A DNA stretch of 64,000 nt from JASGCL01 sp965203915 (lineage in GTDB: Bacteria; Pseudomonadota; Alphaproteobacteria; JASGCL01): positions 1,550,001-1,614,000 of the forward strand of contig OZ241918.1 in assembly GCA_965203915.1 (NCBI GenBank), read 5' to 3'. The notes beneath the pieces are model-generated. The model was not told the DNA's origin. It saw nothing but the letters and a program-made list of their open reading frames with translations, and did no database searches. This document shows positions 27,490 through 37,690 of this stretch, piece after piece. The position numbers and the translations under genes are program-made. Within the stretch, counting starts at the first letter, position 1. The number at the start of each line of letters is the position of its first letter.

Positions 27490-28479
27490 ATGACAAAAAA
27501 ATATCCATCCCAAATTTCTATGCAAGTTAAGAAAAACATAAGTCGCAACCTTATTACCATATTAACCGTTGCTATCGGTTTGCTCAACGCCACCCCTGTT
27601 CGCGCCGCGATTGGCGCCACGGTAAAAAATGATTCGGTGCAACCATCGCCCGCCGCGCCCGCCACCTGCGCAACCTTGATGGATAAATACAATCAAACCA
27701 TTCAATCTGGGTCGCGCCTGGTCGCCAACGCCAACCAAAATGAATTGCGTTATGCCTATTGGGGGCGCGCCAATTGCAATTATCGCTTGGGGCGTTTTCA
27801 ACAGTCGCTGGATGACCTTAATTTTATGTTGGATAAAAATTGGGTGGGCAAATATGACCTAGCCGATTTTTATAACAACCGCGGTAATGTGTTTTTTAAA
27901 TTAAAAAATTATAACCAAGCCATCGCCAATTACACCCTTGCCATCAATGGCGATAAAAAAGCCAAGGCACTTTTTTACCTTAACCGTGGTAACAGTTATC
28001 AGGTCATGGGTGATTACGAAAAGGCCTTGAAGGATTATAATCAAGGCCTTACCCTGGCTCCCAACCAAGCCGACATCTATGCCAACCGTGGCAATATATA
28101 TCTTAACAACGAACAAAACGACCTTGCCTGGGCCGATTATACCAAGGCTTTGAACTTGGGTAATTTGCAAGGCCTAGCACCCGCAACCATTTATCTTTAT
28201 CGCGGTATTGCGGGTGCCGCCCTTACCAAGCAGGAGGATGCCTTGAACGACTTCAACCGTTCGCTGGGGCTGAATCAAACAAATCCCGATACCTATGTCG
28301 AGCGCGGCAAGTTGCTAATAAAAATGAATAAGACCAGCGAAGCGGTTGAGGATTTTACCAAAGCCATCGAGTTGGATAAGACCCTCCTCATCGCTTATCA
28401 ATTGCGCGGCTTGGCAAAAAAATCCTTGGGCTTAAACGGCGAGGACGATCTGGAAACCGCCCAAAAATTAAAAAATTAA
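27490..28479 (+). CDS. periplasmic TPR-repeat protein
   Basis: The protein has 329 residues with an N-terminal signal peptide ending near ATPVRAA, so the rest should be exported. From about residue 70 to the end it is a row of roughly seven tetratricopeptide repeats, seen as recurring YxNRGNxYxxxGxYxxAlxDYxxAL patterns. Such solenoids bind other proteins. No catalytic domain is present. It has its own strong promoter and is followed by a terminator, so it is a single-gene unit. A second in-frame ATG (MQVKKN, 27520) is an equally good start for the signal peptide. Confidence 0.82.
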   Translation: MTKKYPSQISMQVKKNISRNLITILTVAIGLLNATPVRAAIGATVKNDSVQPSPAAPATCATLMDKYNQTIQSGSRLVANANQNELRYAYWGRANCNYRLGRFQQSLDDLNFMLDKNWVGKYDLADFYNNRGNVFFKLKNYNQAIANYTLAINGDKKAKALFYLNRGNSYQVMGDYEKALKDYNQGLTLAPNQADIYANRGNIYLNNEQNDLAWADYTKALNLGNLQGLAPATIYLYRGIAGAALTKQEDALNDFNRSLGLNQTNPDTYVERGKLLIKMNKTSEAVEDFTKAIELDKTLLIAYQLRGLAKKSLGLNGEDDLETAQKLKN

Positions 28480-28482
28480 CCT

Positions 28483-28505
28483 ATCGCGCTGCGATTATTT
28501 TTTTA
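28483..28505 (+). terminator. Rho-independent terminator after the TPR gene
   Basis: ATCGC-gct-GCGAT forms a five-base-pair GC-containing stem directly after the stop codon and is followed by TATTTTTTT. Confidence 0.5.
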
Positions 28506-28880
28506 AACCGACCAGCATGGCGCGTGGCTTCCCGCCGCAAAATAAATCAAAGCCATTCTATTCTTTGTTGCCATGGATACATAATTCATGACCACAAATT
28601 CGCTTGGTAGTTTTTTATTATTTTTATTTCATTACTAAATCATTGTTAGCAAATTATTTTCTTATCAAAAATAATTTTTTTATTGTTTTGTTTTTTAAAA
28701 AGCGGTAGCTTCATGTTGGATGAAAAACATCCTGCGTGATTTTTTACAAAAAAATATATAAATATAATGGCGCAAAAATTGCATAAGGCAACGCTCATGA
28801 TTATCGTTTTTGTTGAAAATTTTTCTATTGCAATAATTGGTGAACAGATTAAGTAAGTAAGAAGAGAAGTGGACATAAAC
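28506..28880. other. AT-rich upstream region of the secretion genes
   Basis: About 375 bases without a gene. It is strongly AT-rich with several T and A runs. A TATAAT at 28763-28768 and a TTTACA at 28743-28748 are visible but only 14 bases apart, so I do not call a promoter. The region probably contains the control signals of the HlyD-TolC operon. Confidence 0.4.
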
Positions 28881-30203
28881 ATGCAAATGCCGACATTCGA
28901 TCCGAATATGGTGCGCCCCAAGACAGCGGGGCGCGACCGCAATATTATATTTGGCACCCTGACCATTGTTGCGGGATTACTTGGATTTTTTATTTGGGCA
29001 ATATTTTCGCCATTGCACGAAGGGGTGGTGGCGCAAGGCAGCGTGGTGGTGGAAGGGCAAAGAAAAGTTGTCCAACATTTGGAGGGCGGTATTATTAAAC
29101 GTATTTTAGTAAAGGAAGGCGACCAAGTAAAAATTGACGATGTGTTGGTGGAGATGGAAGGAACGCAAAGCCGTAGCAATTTTGATATTGTCACCGCGCG
29201 TTATTATGCTTCTTTAGCCCAGCTGACTCGGTTGGAGGCTATTTTTAACAACCAAGAAGATTTGATTTTTCCGCAGGAATTGCTGGATGCCGCCAAAAAC
29301 GACAACAAATTAAATGTTATTTTGAACGGGCAAAAAGAAATTTTTCAAGCCTACAAAGAGCAATTCAGCAATCAAAGAAAGATTTATCAACAAAGGCTTA
29401 ATGGGCTTATGGACCAACAGCAAGCCAAATTATCCTACCTTGGCGGTATTAAAAAAGAATTGACCAATTTGCAAATTTTAGAAAAAGATAGGCTTGTTGA
29501 CCATGCCACGGTTATTGCCCGCCAACGCGATTACGAAGAAACCAACGCCGAGGTTAATCGCTTGGGGTCCGACATTGCCTCGACCCGTCTAACCCTGTCG
29601 CAATTAAAAATCGACAGTTTAGAAAAAAATTCACGCGACATGGCGGAGGCCCGCAAAGAATTAAATGATTTAAAATTACAAAAAGATAATTTGCAAGATG
29701 TGGTGAATCGCATCGACGTGCGGTCGCCCGTTGCTGGAAAAATATTACGCATGGGGGTGACGGGCGCGGGGCAAGTGGTGCCCCCTGGCGGTGCATTGAT
29801 GGAAATTGTTCCCATCGACGATAAATTGGTTATTCACGCCATGATCCCCGCCAACGATAGGCCTGGGCTGGTAGCAGGGCAGCAAGTTCGCGTTAGCTTC
29901 CCCTCGCTCAAGGCGCGTGTCTTGCCCACCATTTATGGAACATTGGATGTTATTTCGGCGGATATTTTGCAAAACCCCAATGCCACCCCCACGACCAGCG
30001 TCCAAGCCAACAAGCTAAACCCGACAAGTTTTTACAGCGCGGTGGTAAGCGTCAGCCCCGAAGAATTAAAAAAGACAGGTAACGAATCTATCCAACCAGG
30101 GATGCCCGCCACCGTGATGATAGAGGGCAAAGAACGCACTCCCATGGTTTATTTTCTAAAACCATTTAGCGGCCTGTGGGATAAAGCCTTCATTGAAAAA
30201 TAA
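28881..30203 (+). CDS. HlyD/PrtE-family membrane fusion protein of a type I secretion system
   Basis: This periplasmic adaptor links the inner-membrane ABC transporter to a TolC channel. It has a short cytoplasmic start, one membrane helix (about residues 24-44), the family block VVVEGQRKVVQHLEGGIIKRI with a lipoyl half-motif, and a long coiled-coil hairpin (about 130-260). A second lipoyl half (IDVRSPVAGKIL) and a beta-barrel end follow. The start is uncertain: ATG 28881 is used here and a GTG at 28869 would add four residues. The partner ABC transporter is most likely the one at 5417-7963. The two TolC-type genes follow directly. Confidence 0.9.
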   Translation: MQMPTFDPNMVRPKTAGRDRNIIFGTLTIVAGLLGFFIWAIFSPLHEGVVAQGSVVVEGQRKVVQHLEGGIIKRILVKEGDQVKIDDVLVEMEGTQSRSNFDIVTARYYASLAQLTRLEAIFNNQEDLIFPQELLDAAKNDNKLNVILNGQKEIFQAYKEQFSNQRKIYQQRLNGLMDQQQAKLSYLGGIKKELTNLQILEKDRLVDHATVIARQRDYEETNAEVNRLGSDIASTRLTLSQLKIDSLEKNSRDMAEARKELNDLKLQKDNLQDVVNRIDVRSPVAGKILRMGVTGAGQVVPPGGALMEIVPIDDKLVIHAMIPANDRPGLVAGQQVRVSFPSLKARVLPTIYGTLDVISADILQNPNATPTTSVQANKLNPTSFYSAVVSVSPEELKKTGNESIQPGMPATVMIEGKERTPMVYFLKPFSGLWDKAFIEK

Positions 30204-30267
30204 CATAGCAAACATATTATTGAGAAAATTATAAACAAGAATTTGTTAAAGGGAGATTTGTAGGGAC

Positions 30268-31761
30268 ATGATAGGGCGGACATATTATCGAAAAAAAATA
30301 TTAATGATGACGGGACTGGTAACAGCCTTGATGGTCGGGCTGTTTGCGGCGTCGCCATGCGCCGCGCAACAAAACCCGCAACAAAACCCGCAACAAATCC
30401 CATCTACCGAATCTGCCCCGCTTAATATTGCCGCCAACCCCAAGCCTATTACCGTTTATGATTTCGCCGCCGCGGTCAATGATGCCAAAAATAATGACCC
30501 ACGGATTGCCGCCGCCGAACAACATATCATTGCGCAAAATGCCGCCAGCAATATAAAAAAAATGTCGGCCTGGCCGCAAATATCGGCCGCAGCCTACGTC
30601 GGTTATTATGACCAAAGAAAATATCAACAGGTCGCAAACTATATTACCTTGTTGGGTCAACGCGTGGCTTTCGGCAGCAGCCCTGGGATTGTAACCACCT
30701 CTGGCATGATTAGGAACGCCAACATTACCGCCAACCAAGAGATTATAACGTTTGGCCGCCGCCAGGCCGACGAAGCCATTAGCGACAGCCAAGCACGCAT
30801 GGCGCAATGGCAAAAAAAACAAATAATGAACCAGCTAGTCAGCGAGGTCGCCGATAATTATATCGGTTGCGCCACCGCCAATGACGTAAAAAAAACCAAA
30901 GAATATTACCTTGCCAGTTTGCGCGGTATTTATGACGAGGTGAAAAAAAAATATGATTTAAACACCGAAACCATCACCAACCTTAATTTGGTTGCCGTTA
31001 ATTATCGCGATGCCAGCAATGAATTGTTATTGCAAAAGCAGCAGGTTGCTGTCACTTGCCGAAAATTATTACGTTTGATTGCCGACCCGTCGCAAGATAA
31101 CACGCAATATCAAACGCTGATGGATAATCTATCCCTGGCCAGCATCGACGGCTATCAAAAATTAATTCCTGATAATTTTGAAGATTTAAAAAATGCCGTT
31201 TGGAGTAAAAATCCCGATGTAGCCATTGCACAAGAAAACCTTAATATCAGCCAAAAAACAAAAGAATTATCCACCGCCAATTTGTTGCCGACCGTCAGTT
31301 GGAATGCCAAGGTCGAGCAATTGGCAACCCCTGGCGTGCAATCGCCCAACAGCTTAAGCGCGGGAGCAATTATCAGAAACGATGTCATCAACTTGACGGT
31401 GAGTTACCAACAGAATATTCCACAAAATATATTTCAATTGGCGGCAAGCGGCCACAACCTTGCCCAGCAACAATATCTTACCAATTATCAACTGCAAACC
31501 ATCACCAACCAATTGCTTGGCCTGTGGCAGAATTATCAAGCCAAGAAACAATCCCTGCCCCTGATAGCCCAATCGTTGCGCGACCAAATGATAATGCTAA
31601 CGGGGGCGGAAAAAAAATATCGGCTTGGGGTTATTCCCCTTTCTGCCTACCTGCAACAGCGGCAAGAATTTTTAAGTGTCATGATCCAATATCACCAATT
31701 GCGCCAGGCGCAATTGGTGACCAGCCTATCGTTATTAACTTATCTTAAGGATTGGTCATGA
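30268..31761 (+). CDS. TolC-family outer-membrane channel, first copy
   Basis: This outer-membrane efflux/secretion duct has 497 residues. A signal peptide ends near SPCAAQ. A short QQNPQQNPQQIP repeat follows, encoded by an imperfect 15-base tandem repeat. The two TolC half-repeats come next, each with long helices and a beta hairpin (ITVYDFAAAVNDAKNNDPRI is the usual opening). AGGGAGATTTGTAGGGAC precedes the ATG. Its stop overlaps the start of a second TolC-type gene by four bases (ATGA), so both are made from one message. Confidence 0.88.
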   Translation: MIGRTYYRKKILMMTGLVTALMVGLFAASPCAAQQNPQQNPQQIPSTESAPLNIAANPKPITVYDFAAAVNDAKNNDPRIAAAEQHIIAQNAASNIKKMSAWPQISAAAYVGYYDQRKYQQVANYITLLGQRVAFGSSPGIVTTSGMIRNANITANQEIITFGRRQADEAISDSQARMAQWQKKQIMNQLVSEVADNYIGCATANDVKKTKEYYLASLRGIYDEVKKKYDLNTETITNLNLVAVNYRDASNELLLQKQQVAVTCRKLLRLIADPSQDNTQYQTLMDNLSLASIDGYQKLIPDNFEDLKNAVWSKNPDVAIAQENLNISQKTKELSTANLLPTVSWNAKVEQLATPGVQSPNSLSAGAIIRNDVINLTVSYQQNIPQNIFQLAASGHNLAQQQYLTNYQLQTITNQLLGLWQNYQAKKQSLPLIAQSLRDQMIMLTGAEKKYRLGVIPLSAYLQQRQEFLSVMIQYHQLRQAQLVTSLSLLTYLKDWS

Positions 31762-33119
31762 AGCGCAAATCCCTCCTGCTTTTATCCTTAAGCTGTTGCT
31801 TGTCATTGTTAATGGGGGTAAGCGCGCCCGCGCAAGATATACCCGCCCCCGCACCCCAAGAAAATGTTGCCGACAATGCTTTACCATTCAACGCCGATGC
31901 CGCCAACCAAAATACCGCTTCCCTTTTCACTTTGCGCGATGCCTTCACCGCCGCCCTTGGCTATGACCCGCGTATTAAAGCGGCGCGCGAAAGCGTTAAG
32001 GCCGCCGAAGCCGCCCTCAGCGGCACCCATGCGGCACGCTTGCCCCAAATTAACCTAAGCAGCAGTTATGGCAAAACCCTTGCCACGGTGGATGGCGTGG
32101 AACAGGGTTATTCGGGAAACCAATATTCGACGAACCTAAATGTCAGCGCGCCCATCCTTACCTTTGGCCGCCAAGAAGCGTCAGAAAAATTAGCCGCCAG
32201 TCAATTGGAATCGGCCAAATTAGATTTCCAACAAAAAATAGCGACCGTTTTTGAAGATGTTGCCCAAGCCTATTGCGGGTTATTTTTTACCCAACAGGTT
32301 TACCGTTTAAAGGCAGAAAATAAAAAATTGCTCGAAACCCAGTTAATCGATGCCACCAAACGTTTTGACCGCGAAGCCATCACCATCACCGAATTGCTTG
32401 CGGTGCGCACCAGGCTGAACAACAGTAACGTCGAATTGCTTGACGCCGCCTCTGGCTACCTTGCGCAGAAACAAAAATTTGCCACCCTGATAGGGCGCAC
32501 CGATGTTGATAACCTTAGCCTTGCCTCGGCCAATGAATTCTTGCAACCTTTGCCCGCCAATATAGAGGATGCAAAAAAATTGTTTTTGACAAGTTCGCCC
32601 AATATAAAACAAGGGGAACAAGCTATCATCCGCGCCCAAACCGAAATTGAAAGCTCGCGGGCCAATTTTTTTCCTAAGCTTGACCTGCAAGGCGGGGTGA
32701 GCCGCAACATCGCCAATCAAGAAATCACCGACCAACAATATGCCACCCTTAACATGAGCATGGTGCTGGCCAGCGGGGGTTCGGGGTTGTTGGACCAGAC
32801 AAGGTTGGTGGCGCAGCTCAAACGCGCCCGTTATAACCAGATAGAGGAAAAAAATAATTTGCTAGACGATTTGCAAAACCGTTGGCAAAATTATCAAAGT
32901 TATATTCAAATCAGCAACCAACGCGCCAACAATTTAACCCAATATAACAAAATATATTTGGATTCGTTGCGTTCCTTGTCTTTGGGGCAAACCACCCTAA
33001 CCCAGGTTATCGACGTGCGGCAAAAATTGCTGGAACAATATATCAATTACGCCAGCGCGGTCAATTCGCGCGTTATTTATGGTTTGGGCATCGCCAACAA
33101 TTTAGGATTTATTAGATAA
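31758..33119 (+). CDS. TolC-family outer-membrane channel, second copy
   Basis: This second TolC-type duct has 453 residues from ATG 31758. A TTG two codons earlier is less likely because the ATGA overlap with the preceding gene is a standard coupling arrangement. A signal peptide ends near VSAPAQ, followed by a Pro/Ala-rich linker and then LFTLRDAFTAALGYDPRIKAARESV, the typical TolC opening. The two halves are recognisable and the protein ends without a long tail. It is clearly diverged from the first copy. The two may form separate or mixed trimers. Confidence 0.88.
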   Translation: MKRKSLLLLSLSCCLSLLMGVSAPAQDIPAPAPQENVADNALPFNADAANQNTASLFTLRDAFTAALGYDPRIKAARESVKAAEAALSGTHAARLPQINLSSSYGKTLATVDGVEQGYSGNQYSTNLNVSAPILTFGRQEASEKLAASQLESAKLDFQQKIATVFEDVAQAYCGLFFTQQVYRLKAENKKLLETQLIDATKRFDREAITITELLAVRTRLNNSNVELLDAASGYLAQKQKFATLIGRTDVDNLSLASANEFLQPLPANIEDAKKLFLTSSPNIKQGEQAIIRAQTEIESSRANFFPKLDLQGGVSRNIANQEITDQQYATLNMSMVLASGGSGLLDQTRLVAQLKRARYNQIEEKNNLLDDLQNRWQNYQSYIQISNQRANNLTQYNKIYLDSLRSLSLGQTTLTQVIDVRQKLLEQYINYASAVNSRVIYGLGIANNLGFIR

Positions 33120-33157
33120 ATCCTAACAAAATATTTTATCTTGTCTGATTTTTTTAT

Positions 33158-34471
33158 CTAAGCTTGGCTTGGGTTTTCTTTTGCAGTATTTTGATTTTTG
33201 GGCAGGGTGCTTAACAACAACAAAGCCACGATGAATAAAAAAACGGGTGGCAGAAAAACATTATTCTTAAGCACGCCAAACAACCCACCCAAAAAAATGG
33301 CCGACAGCCCGCGCGCCAAACTTTGTAGCGATTGCGCCAAGCCCAAGGTCGCCCCCTGGTGTTGCGCGGGGGTATGTTGGCTTAAAGCCCCATTTAAGGC
33401 AGGCTGATAAAGGCTGAACGCAAGGGCAATCATCGACACCACGCCTTTCAAAAAATGACCATCGGACGAAAACACTGGCAAATAATTTAACAACAAAAAT
33501 GCCGCAATCAACAGGCAAAGCCCCAATTGCATCACGCGATATTCACCAAGCCGTTTCACCACGGGGCGTATCAAACCGCCCTGCACGATAATAACCACCA
33601 CCCCTATCGTGGCAAAGATGTAGCTGATGTCCTTCGCCGTGTAATCAAAATTCGCCTGGCCCCAAATGGCAAACACCGCTTCAAGCGTGGAAAAGCCAGC
33701 CTGGCCCAAGAATATCAACAACAAATAACGGGCTATGGTTTTGTCGCGCCACATGGGTGAAAAAAACACCGCCAATAATTTTTGATGAAGCCGTTCGCGC
33801 GGGGGTAGGCTGCGCCCTGGCGCAATGTAAATATCATCCAACCTTGTCTGCGCCGCCGCCTTGTTGGCGGGCAAAAACCAAATCCCCACCACCGCCATGA
33901 TGGCGGTAATAATCCCCGCCACCATGATAGGAAATTGATGGCTGTTGGGCAACATCTGAATCAAAAAAGCGACGCCCTGACCCATGACGGGCACGGCCAT
34001 CATCTTGGCTTGGGTGTCGGCATCTATCAATATACCGCCGATGGCGGGGCCCATGGCAAAACCAATGCCGAAGGTTGCGCCCAACATGCCAAGGGCGGCG
34101 GTGCGATTTTTTTTGGTGGTGAGGTCGGCTATCCACGATTGCACCACGCTCATCCAACCCGCCAACACGCCCGAAACAATCCGCGACAGCAACACCATCC
34201 ATAACAAATGGGAGAAGGCCATCCAAATATAATTCATGGCGGATAAAAACAGCAGGCTTAACAAAATTGTTTTGCGCCCATAACGGTCGGACAACCCGCC
34301 CCAAAATGGCGCAAACACAAAACTGGTCAGGGCAAAAATACCCGATATATTAGTAACCGTCAGGTTGCTGCCGCCTTGCTCCTTAATCAAAAAGGGCAGG
34401 ATGGGCAGTATCATGCTGAAGGCAAATAGCTCCAACAAAACAACCAACAGCAAAGGGATAGTTTTTTTCAT
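33158..34471 (-). CDS. MFS transporter, TetA/multidrug efflux type
   Basis: A 12-helix major facilitator protein of 437 residues. The motif-A loop GGLSDRYGRKTILL after helix 2 and GPAIGGILIDADT in helix 5 are typical of proton-driven drug exporters. The substrate cannot be inferred. It is convergent with the second TolC gene (38 bases apart) and lies downstream of murJ by 66 bases, so it may be the last gene of the cytochrome c-hisN-murJ row. Confidence 0.85.
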   Translation of the reverse strand: MKKTIPLLLVVLLELFAFSMILPILPFLIKEQGGSNLTVTNISGIFALTSFVFAPFWGGLSDRYGRKTILLSLLFLSAMNYIWMAFSHLLWMVLLSRIVSGVLAGWMSVVQSWIADLTTKKNRTAALGMLGATFGIGFAMGPAIGGILIDADTQAKMMAVPVMGQGVAFLIQMLPNSHQFPIMVAGIITAIMAVVGIWFLPANKAAAQTRLDDIYIAPGRSLPPRERLHQKLLAVFFSPMWRDKTIARYLLLIFLGQAGFSTLEAVFAIWGQANFDYTAKDISYIFATIGVVVIIVQGGLIRPVVKRLGEYRVMQLGLCLLIAAFLLLNYLPVFSSDGHFLKGVVSMIALAFSLYQPALNGALSQHTPAQHQGATLGLAQSLQSLARGLSAIFLGGLFGVLKNNVFLPPVFLFIVALLLLSTLPKNQNTAKENPSQA

Positions 34472-34537
34472 ATTTTTTTATTCACATTGTTAGCTGGCTG
34501 ATGGTCAATAATTATTACTTGGCGTTATTACTGGGAA

Positions 34538-36199
34538 TTATTGCTGGGCGCGCTTTCCCATATTGAATAGATGAAAATTTTTGCTGTAAAACCATAGGGC
34601 TGGCATGTAATAAACCGCCGAACCAACCATGGCTAGCACCACCATCAACCAATTGCTAGTCCACATCGGACTTGCTTGCAACCCCGCAATATAATCCATC
34701 ATATCGGGCAAGAATTTGTAAAAAGCCAGCAACGGCAAATTCAACAACAACAATAATAACATGGGCCACCAAAAATGCCAACGCCATGGCAATGCCCCTT
34801 TGGCAAATAAAATAACCACAAAAACCGTGCTAACAAACGCCGCGGCTATCAACGATGCCATGGCAATGCCTTGCTCGGCCATGTTCATATCCCTGGTCAA
34901 TAAAAATGCCGTCACGCCGTTGATAACAAATGACAACAGGGTAATACGCACGGGGGTTTTGGTATCACCCTTCGAATAAAAATAGGGCTGAAACACTTTG
35001 TTAAGAATATAAAACGGCAGAGCCAGGGCAAACATGTTCAAGGCACTGGCGGTGCGCGCGCTAGCCAATTCATCAAACGCGCCGCGTTGAAACATGAATG
35101 AAATGAAATAAGAACTCAAAAAATGCAACGCCAAAGCACATGGCAGGGTAAATGCCAAGCCCAAACACATACCCTGTTGCAACAAATGGCTTAGGTTTTT
35201 CTGCCCTGCCTTCCCACCATGTTGCGCCGCCGAAAAACGTTGCAACAACACAATGCCGAGCGCAATACCAATCACCCCCAAGGGCAATTGAATCAAACGG
35301 TCGGCATAGAACAAATGGGTCACCGCCCCGACCCCTATGGTGGTGGCTATCATATCGCTGACCAGGGAATTTAACTGTTGCCCGCCCGCGCCCAGCATCG
35401 ACGGTGCCATGGTGCGTAATAATTTTTTTTCTTCGGCGGGAAATTGCCGATTGATTATTTGTTGCCGATTTTTTTGCCACAGGCGCGCGTGGTTGGCATG
35501 ATGCAAATAATCGGGATAAAGCCTCTTCACCCCAACCCATAGATACCATGCTTGCCACAAACCCGAAAGAATAATGGCGGCGCATAATATTTTGCCCGCC
35601 ATAAAGGGGCTGACAATATTTTTATACCCGCCCCACCAAGCAAGCATAATTGCCAAGGCCGCGCCAATCAGGCAAATATTCAAAAAACTTGCCGCCAAAC
35701 TGCCGCGCCAAAAAAGCCCGTGGCTTTGTAAAATACCCGCAAACAATGCCGTCAAAGACATGGCAAGCAAATAAGGAAAAGATATACGGCCAAATGTTAC
35801 CAACATGTCCAAACGCGCGGCATCGGTACGAAAACCCGGTGCCACCAGCCACATAATTTCGGGCATGAATAACATCACCAACAAAGTAAAAACCAACAGA
35901 AATAAAAAAAGTTTGATGGCGACGCCGCTGGCAAAATCGATAGCTTTGTTTTTGTTGTTCCTTTGTTTTTTTCTTAAAGAAACAAACATCGGCACGAAGG
36001 AGGCTGAAAAGGCCCCCTCCGCAAACAGTGAACGAAAAATATTAGGAAAACGAAAGGCGATTAAAAAAGCATCCATGATAGGGCTGGCACCAAGCATAGC
36101 AGAAAGAACAACATCGCGCAGGAAGCCAAGGACGCGGCTAATCATCGTCATGCTGCCAACCTTTAACAACGGTTGTAATAGCTGTTGGATGCTCATCAT
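34538..36199 (-). CDS. murJ: lipid II flippase MurJ
   Basis: MurJ moves lipid II across the inner membrane for peptidoglycan synthesis. The start VGSMTMISRVLGFLRDVVLSA and RFPNIFRSLFAEGAFSASFVP are hallmark MurJ blocks. The 553 residues hold about 14 membrane helices. Two ATG codons stand in tandem at the start (36199 and 36196). It lies 33 bases after hisN on the same strand. Confidence 0.95.
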   Translation of the reverse strand: MMSIQQLLQPLLKVGSMTMISRVLGFLRDVVLSAMLGASPIMDAFLIAFRFPNIFRSLFAEGAFSASFVPMFVSLRKKQRNNKNKAIDFASGVAIKLFLFLLVFTLLVMLFMPEIMWLVAPGFRTDAARLDMLVTFGRISFPYLLAMSLTALFAGILQSHGLFWRGSLAASFLNICLIGAALAIMLAWWGGYKNIVSPFMAGKILCAAIILSGLWQAWYLWVGVKRLYPDYLHHANHARLWQKNRQQIINRQFPAEEKKLLRTMAPSMLGAGGQQLNSLVSDMIATTIGVGAVTHLFYADRLIQLPLGVIGIALGIVLLQRFSAAQHGGKAGQKNLSHLLQQGMCLGLAFTLPCALALHFLSSYFISFMFQRGAFDELASARTASALNMFALALPFYILNKVFQPYFYSKGDTKTPVRITLLSFVINGVTAFLLTRDMNMAEQGIAMASLIAAAFVSTVFVVILFAKGALPWRWHFWWPMLLLLLLNLPLLAFYKFLPDMMDYIAGLQASPMWTSNWLMVVLAMVGSAVYYMPALWFYSKNFHLFNMGKRAQQ

Positions 36200-36232
36200 G
36201 ATTTTTTTATAAGGCTAGTTAGCCAAACGGTA

Positions 36233-37021
36233 TTATGCAACAGAAAAAATTTTCTGAATAATATCAAGCGCGGCGCGATGAAGTTCGGCCGAACCCGCCG
36301 CCAAAATTTCTGTCCCCGAATCAAGCGACACGGGTTCGCCCCGCCAATTGGTAATAACCCCGCCCGCCCCCGTCACCACGGGCGCCAAGGCCATTTTGTC
36401 ATATTGCGCCATTTGTGTTTCGCATATCACATCGACCAAACCCAAAGATAACAACCCATAAGCATAAGAATCATAACAGCTGCGCTTGATACGCACCTTG
36501 GCCTTGAGGGCGGCAAAAACCCGTTCTTGTTCGGGCGTGAATATCAGGTCGGTTCCCGAAAAAAAACCTACGGCTTTTTCTAACGGAATATTATCGCGCG
36601 TCTTGATGGGTTTGTTGTTTAAGGTGCTGGGGTGGTCGGTGAAACCCAAATATCGTTCTTTGATAATGGGTTGATTAATAACCCCCGCGATGGGCACGCC
36701 GTGCCTGCATAGGGCTATCAAGGTAGTGAACATCACCCCGCCAACCATAAATCCTTTGGTGCCATCGATGGGGTCAATAACCCACACATATTCGCTGTCC
36801 AAATTCTCATTGCCCCATTCTTCACCCAAAATACCATCGGCGGGGCGATGTTTTTTTAATAGGGCGCGGATAGCCTCCTCGGTTTCTTTATCGGCAATGG
36901 TGACAGGCGATAGGTCGCTTTTAAATTCGGCGGCGGGAATATTACGCCAATGTTTTGTTTGTATAACGCCAGCCTCATCCGCTAACAGATGGAGTAGCTT
37001 TTCTATTTCTTTTTTGTCCAT
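36233..37021 (-). CDS. hisN: inositol monophosphatase-family histidinol-phosphatase
   Basis: This Mg-dependent phosphatase of 262 residues carries the metal-binding motif VWVIDPIDGTKGF, a glutamate in LGEEWG, and GAGGVITNWRG with the last metal ligands. GTKGFMVG following the DPIDGT motif is typical of HisN-type histidinol-phosphatases in alphaproteobacteria. Inositol phosphatase activity is an alternative. It starts 11 bases after the cytochrome c gene. Confidence 0.82.
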   Translation of the reverse strand: MDKKEIEKLLHLLADEAGVIQTKHWRNIPAAEFKSDLSPVTIADKETEEAIRALLKKHRPADGILGEEWGNENLDSEYVWVIDPIDGTKGFMVGGVMFTTLIALCRHGVPIAGVINQPIIKERYLGFTDHPSTLNNKPIKTRDNIPLEKAVGFFSGTDLIFTPEQERVFAALKAKVRIKRSCYDSYAYGLLSLGLVDVICETQMAQYDKMALAPVVTGAGGVITNWRGEPVSLDSGTEILAAGSAELHRAALDIIQKIFSVA

Positions 37022-37032
37022 CGTGAAAAAAA

Positions 37033-37572
37033 TTAATGCAGGCTGCGCATATACAAAATAAGCGCGGCGCGTTCTTTATCATCGGTCACCCCGCCAAAGG
37101 TCATTTTGGTGCCGCTCGCCAAGATCCGCGGGTTATATAACCATTGATTCAATTTATCTTCATTCCACGAACCGCCAACGGCTTTCAACGAATCAGAATA
37201 ACTGTAACCCGCAACCGACGCCACGGCGCGCCCGACGACACCATATAAATTGGGCCCCACTTTGTTGCCGCCATTGGCTTCAAACCCATGGCACGCCTGG
37301 CACTTACGCGCCACCGCCGCACCATCGGCCACTGTAACTTTTTTGAAAAGGTCGGTGATGGCCCCTGGGCCCGCGGCGGCGCCGCCGCTTACCGTCACCA
37401 CATTGCTGGCCACGGTTTCGTTACTGCCTGGCAAGGCGAAGGCTTGATTGTTTAATTTTTGTGGGTGGTAAACAATACGCGCAATAACACCCGACGCCGC
37501 GGCTATCAAGGCCGAAAGAATAACCGCCGCCGCAATTTTATTTGTAAGTAAAGGATCTTTTTTACCAGCCAT
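37033..37572 (-). CDS. membrane-anchored cytochrome c
   Basis: A class I c-type cytochrome of 179 residues with an uncleaved-looking N-terminal membrane helix (about residues 12-34), an Ala/Gly-rich linker and a single heme site CQACH (91-95). The methionine ligand is in SGTKMTFGG and GPNLYGVVGR is the usual loop. It resembles CycM, which carries electrons from the bc1 complex to a terminal oxidase in alphaproteobacteria. No oxidase genes are in the window. Confidence 0.88.
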   Translation of the reverse strand: MAGKKDPLLTNKIAAAVILSALIAAASGVIARIVYHPQKLNNQAFALPGSNETVASNVVTVSGGAAAGPGAITDLFKKVTVADGAAVARKCQACHGFEANGGNKVGPNLYGVVGRAVASVAGYSYSDSLKAVGGSWNEDKLNQWLYNPRILASGTKMTFGGVTDDKERAALILYMRSLH

Positions 37573-37690
37573 TTTTATTATCTATTATTGTTGTAATAGC
37601 GAATGTAGATTTTTGAATAATGAATTTATCAACCACCTCATAAATGATTCGTCCGTAAAAGGCAAATGATTTTTCGTATTATTGGTGGTT

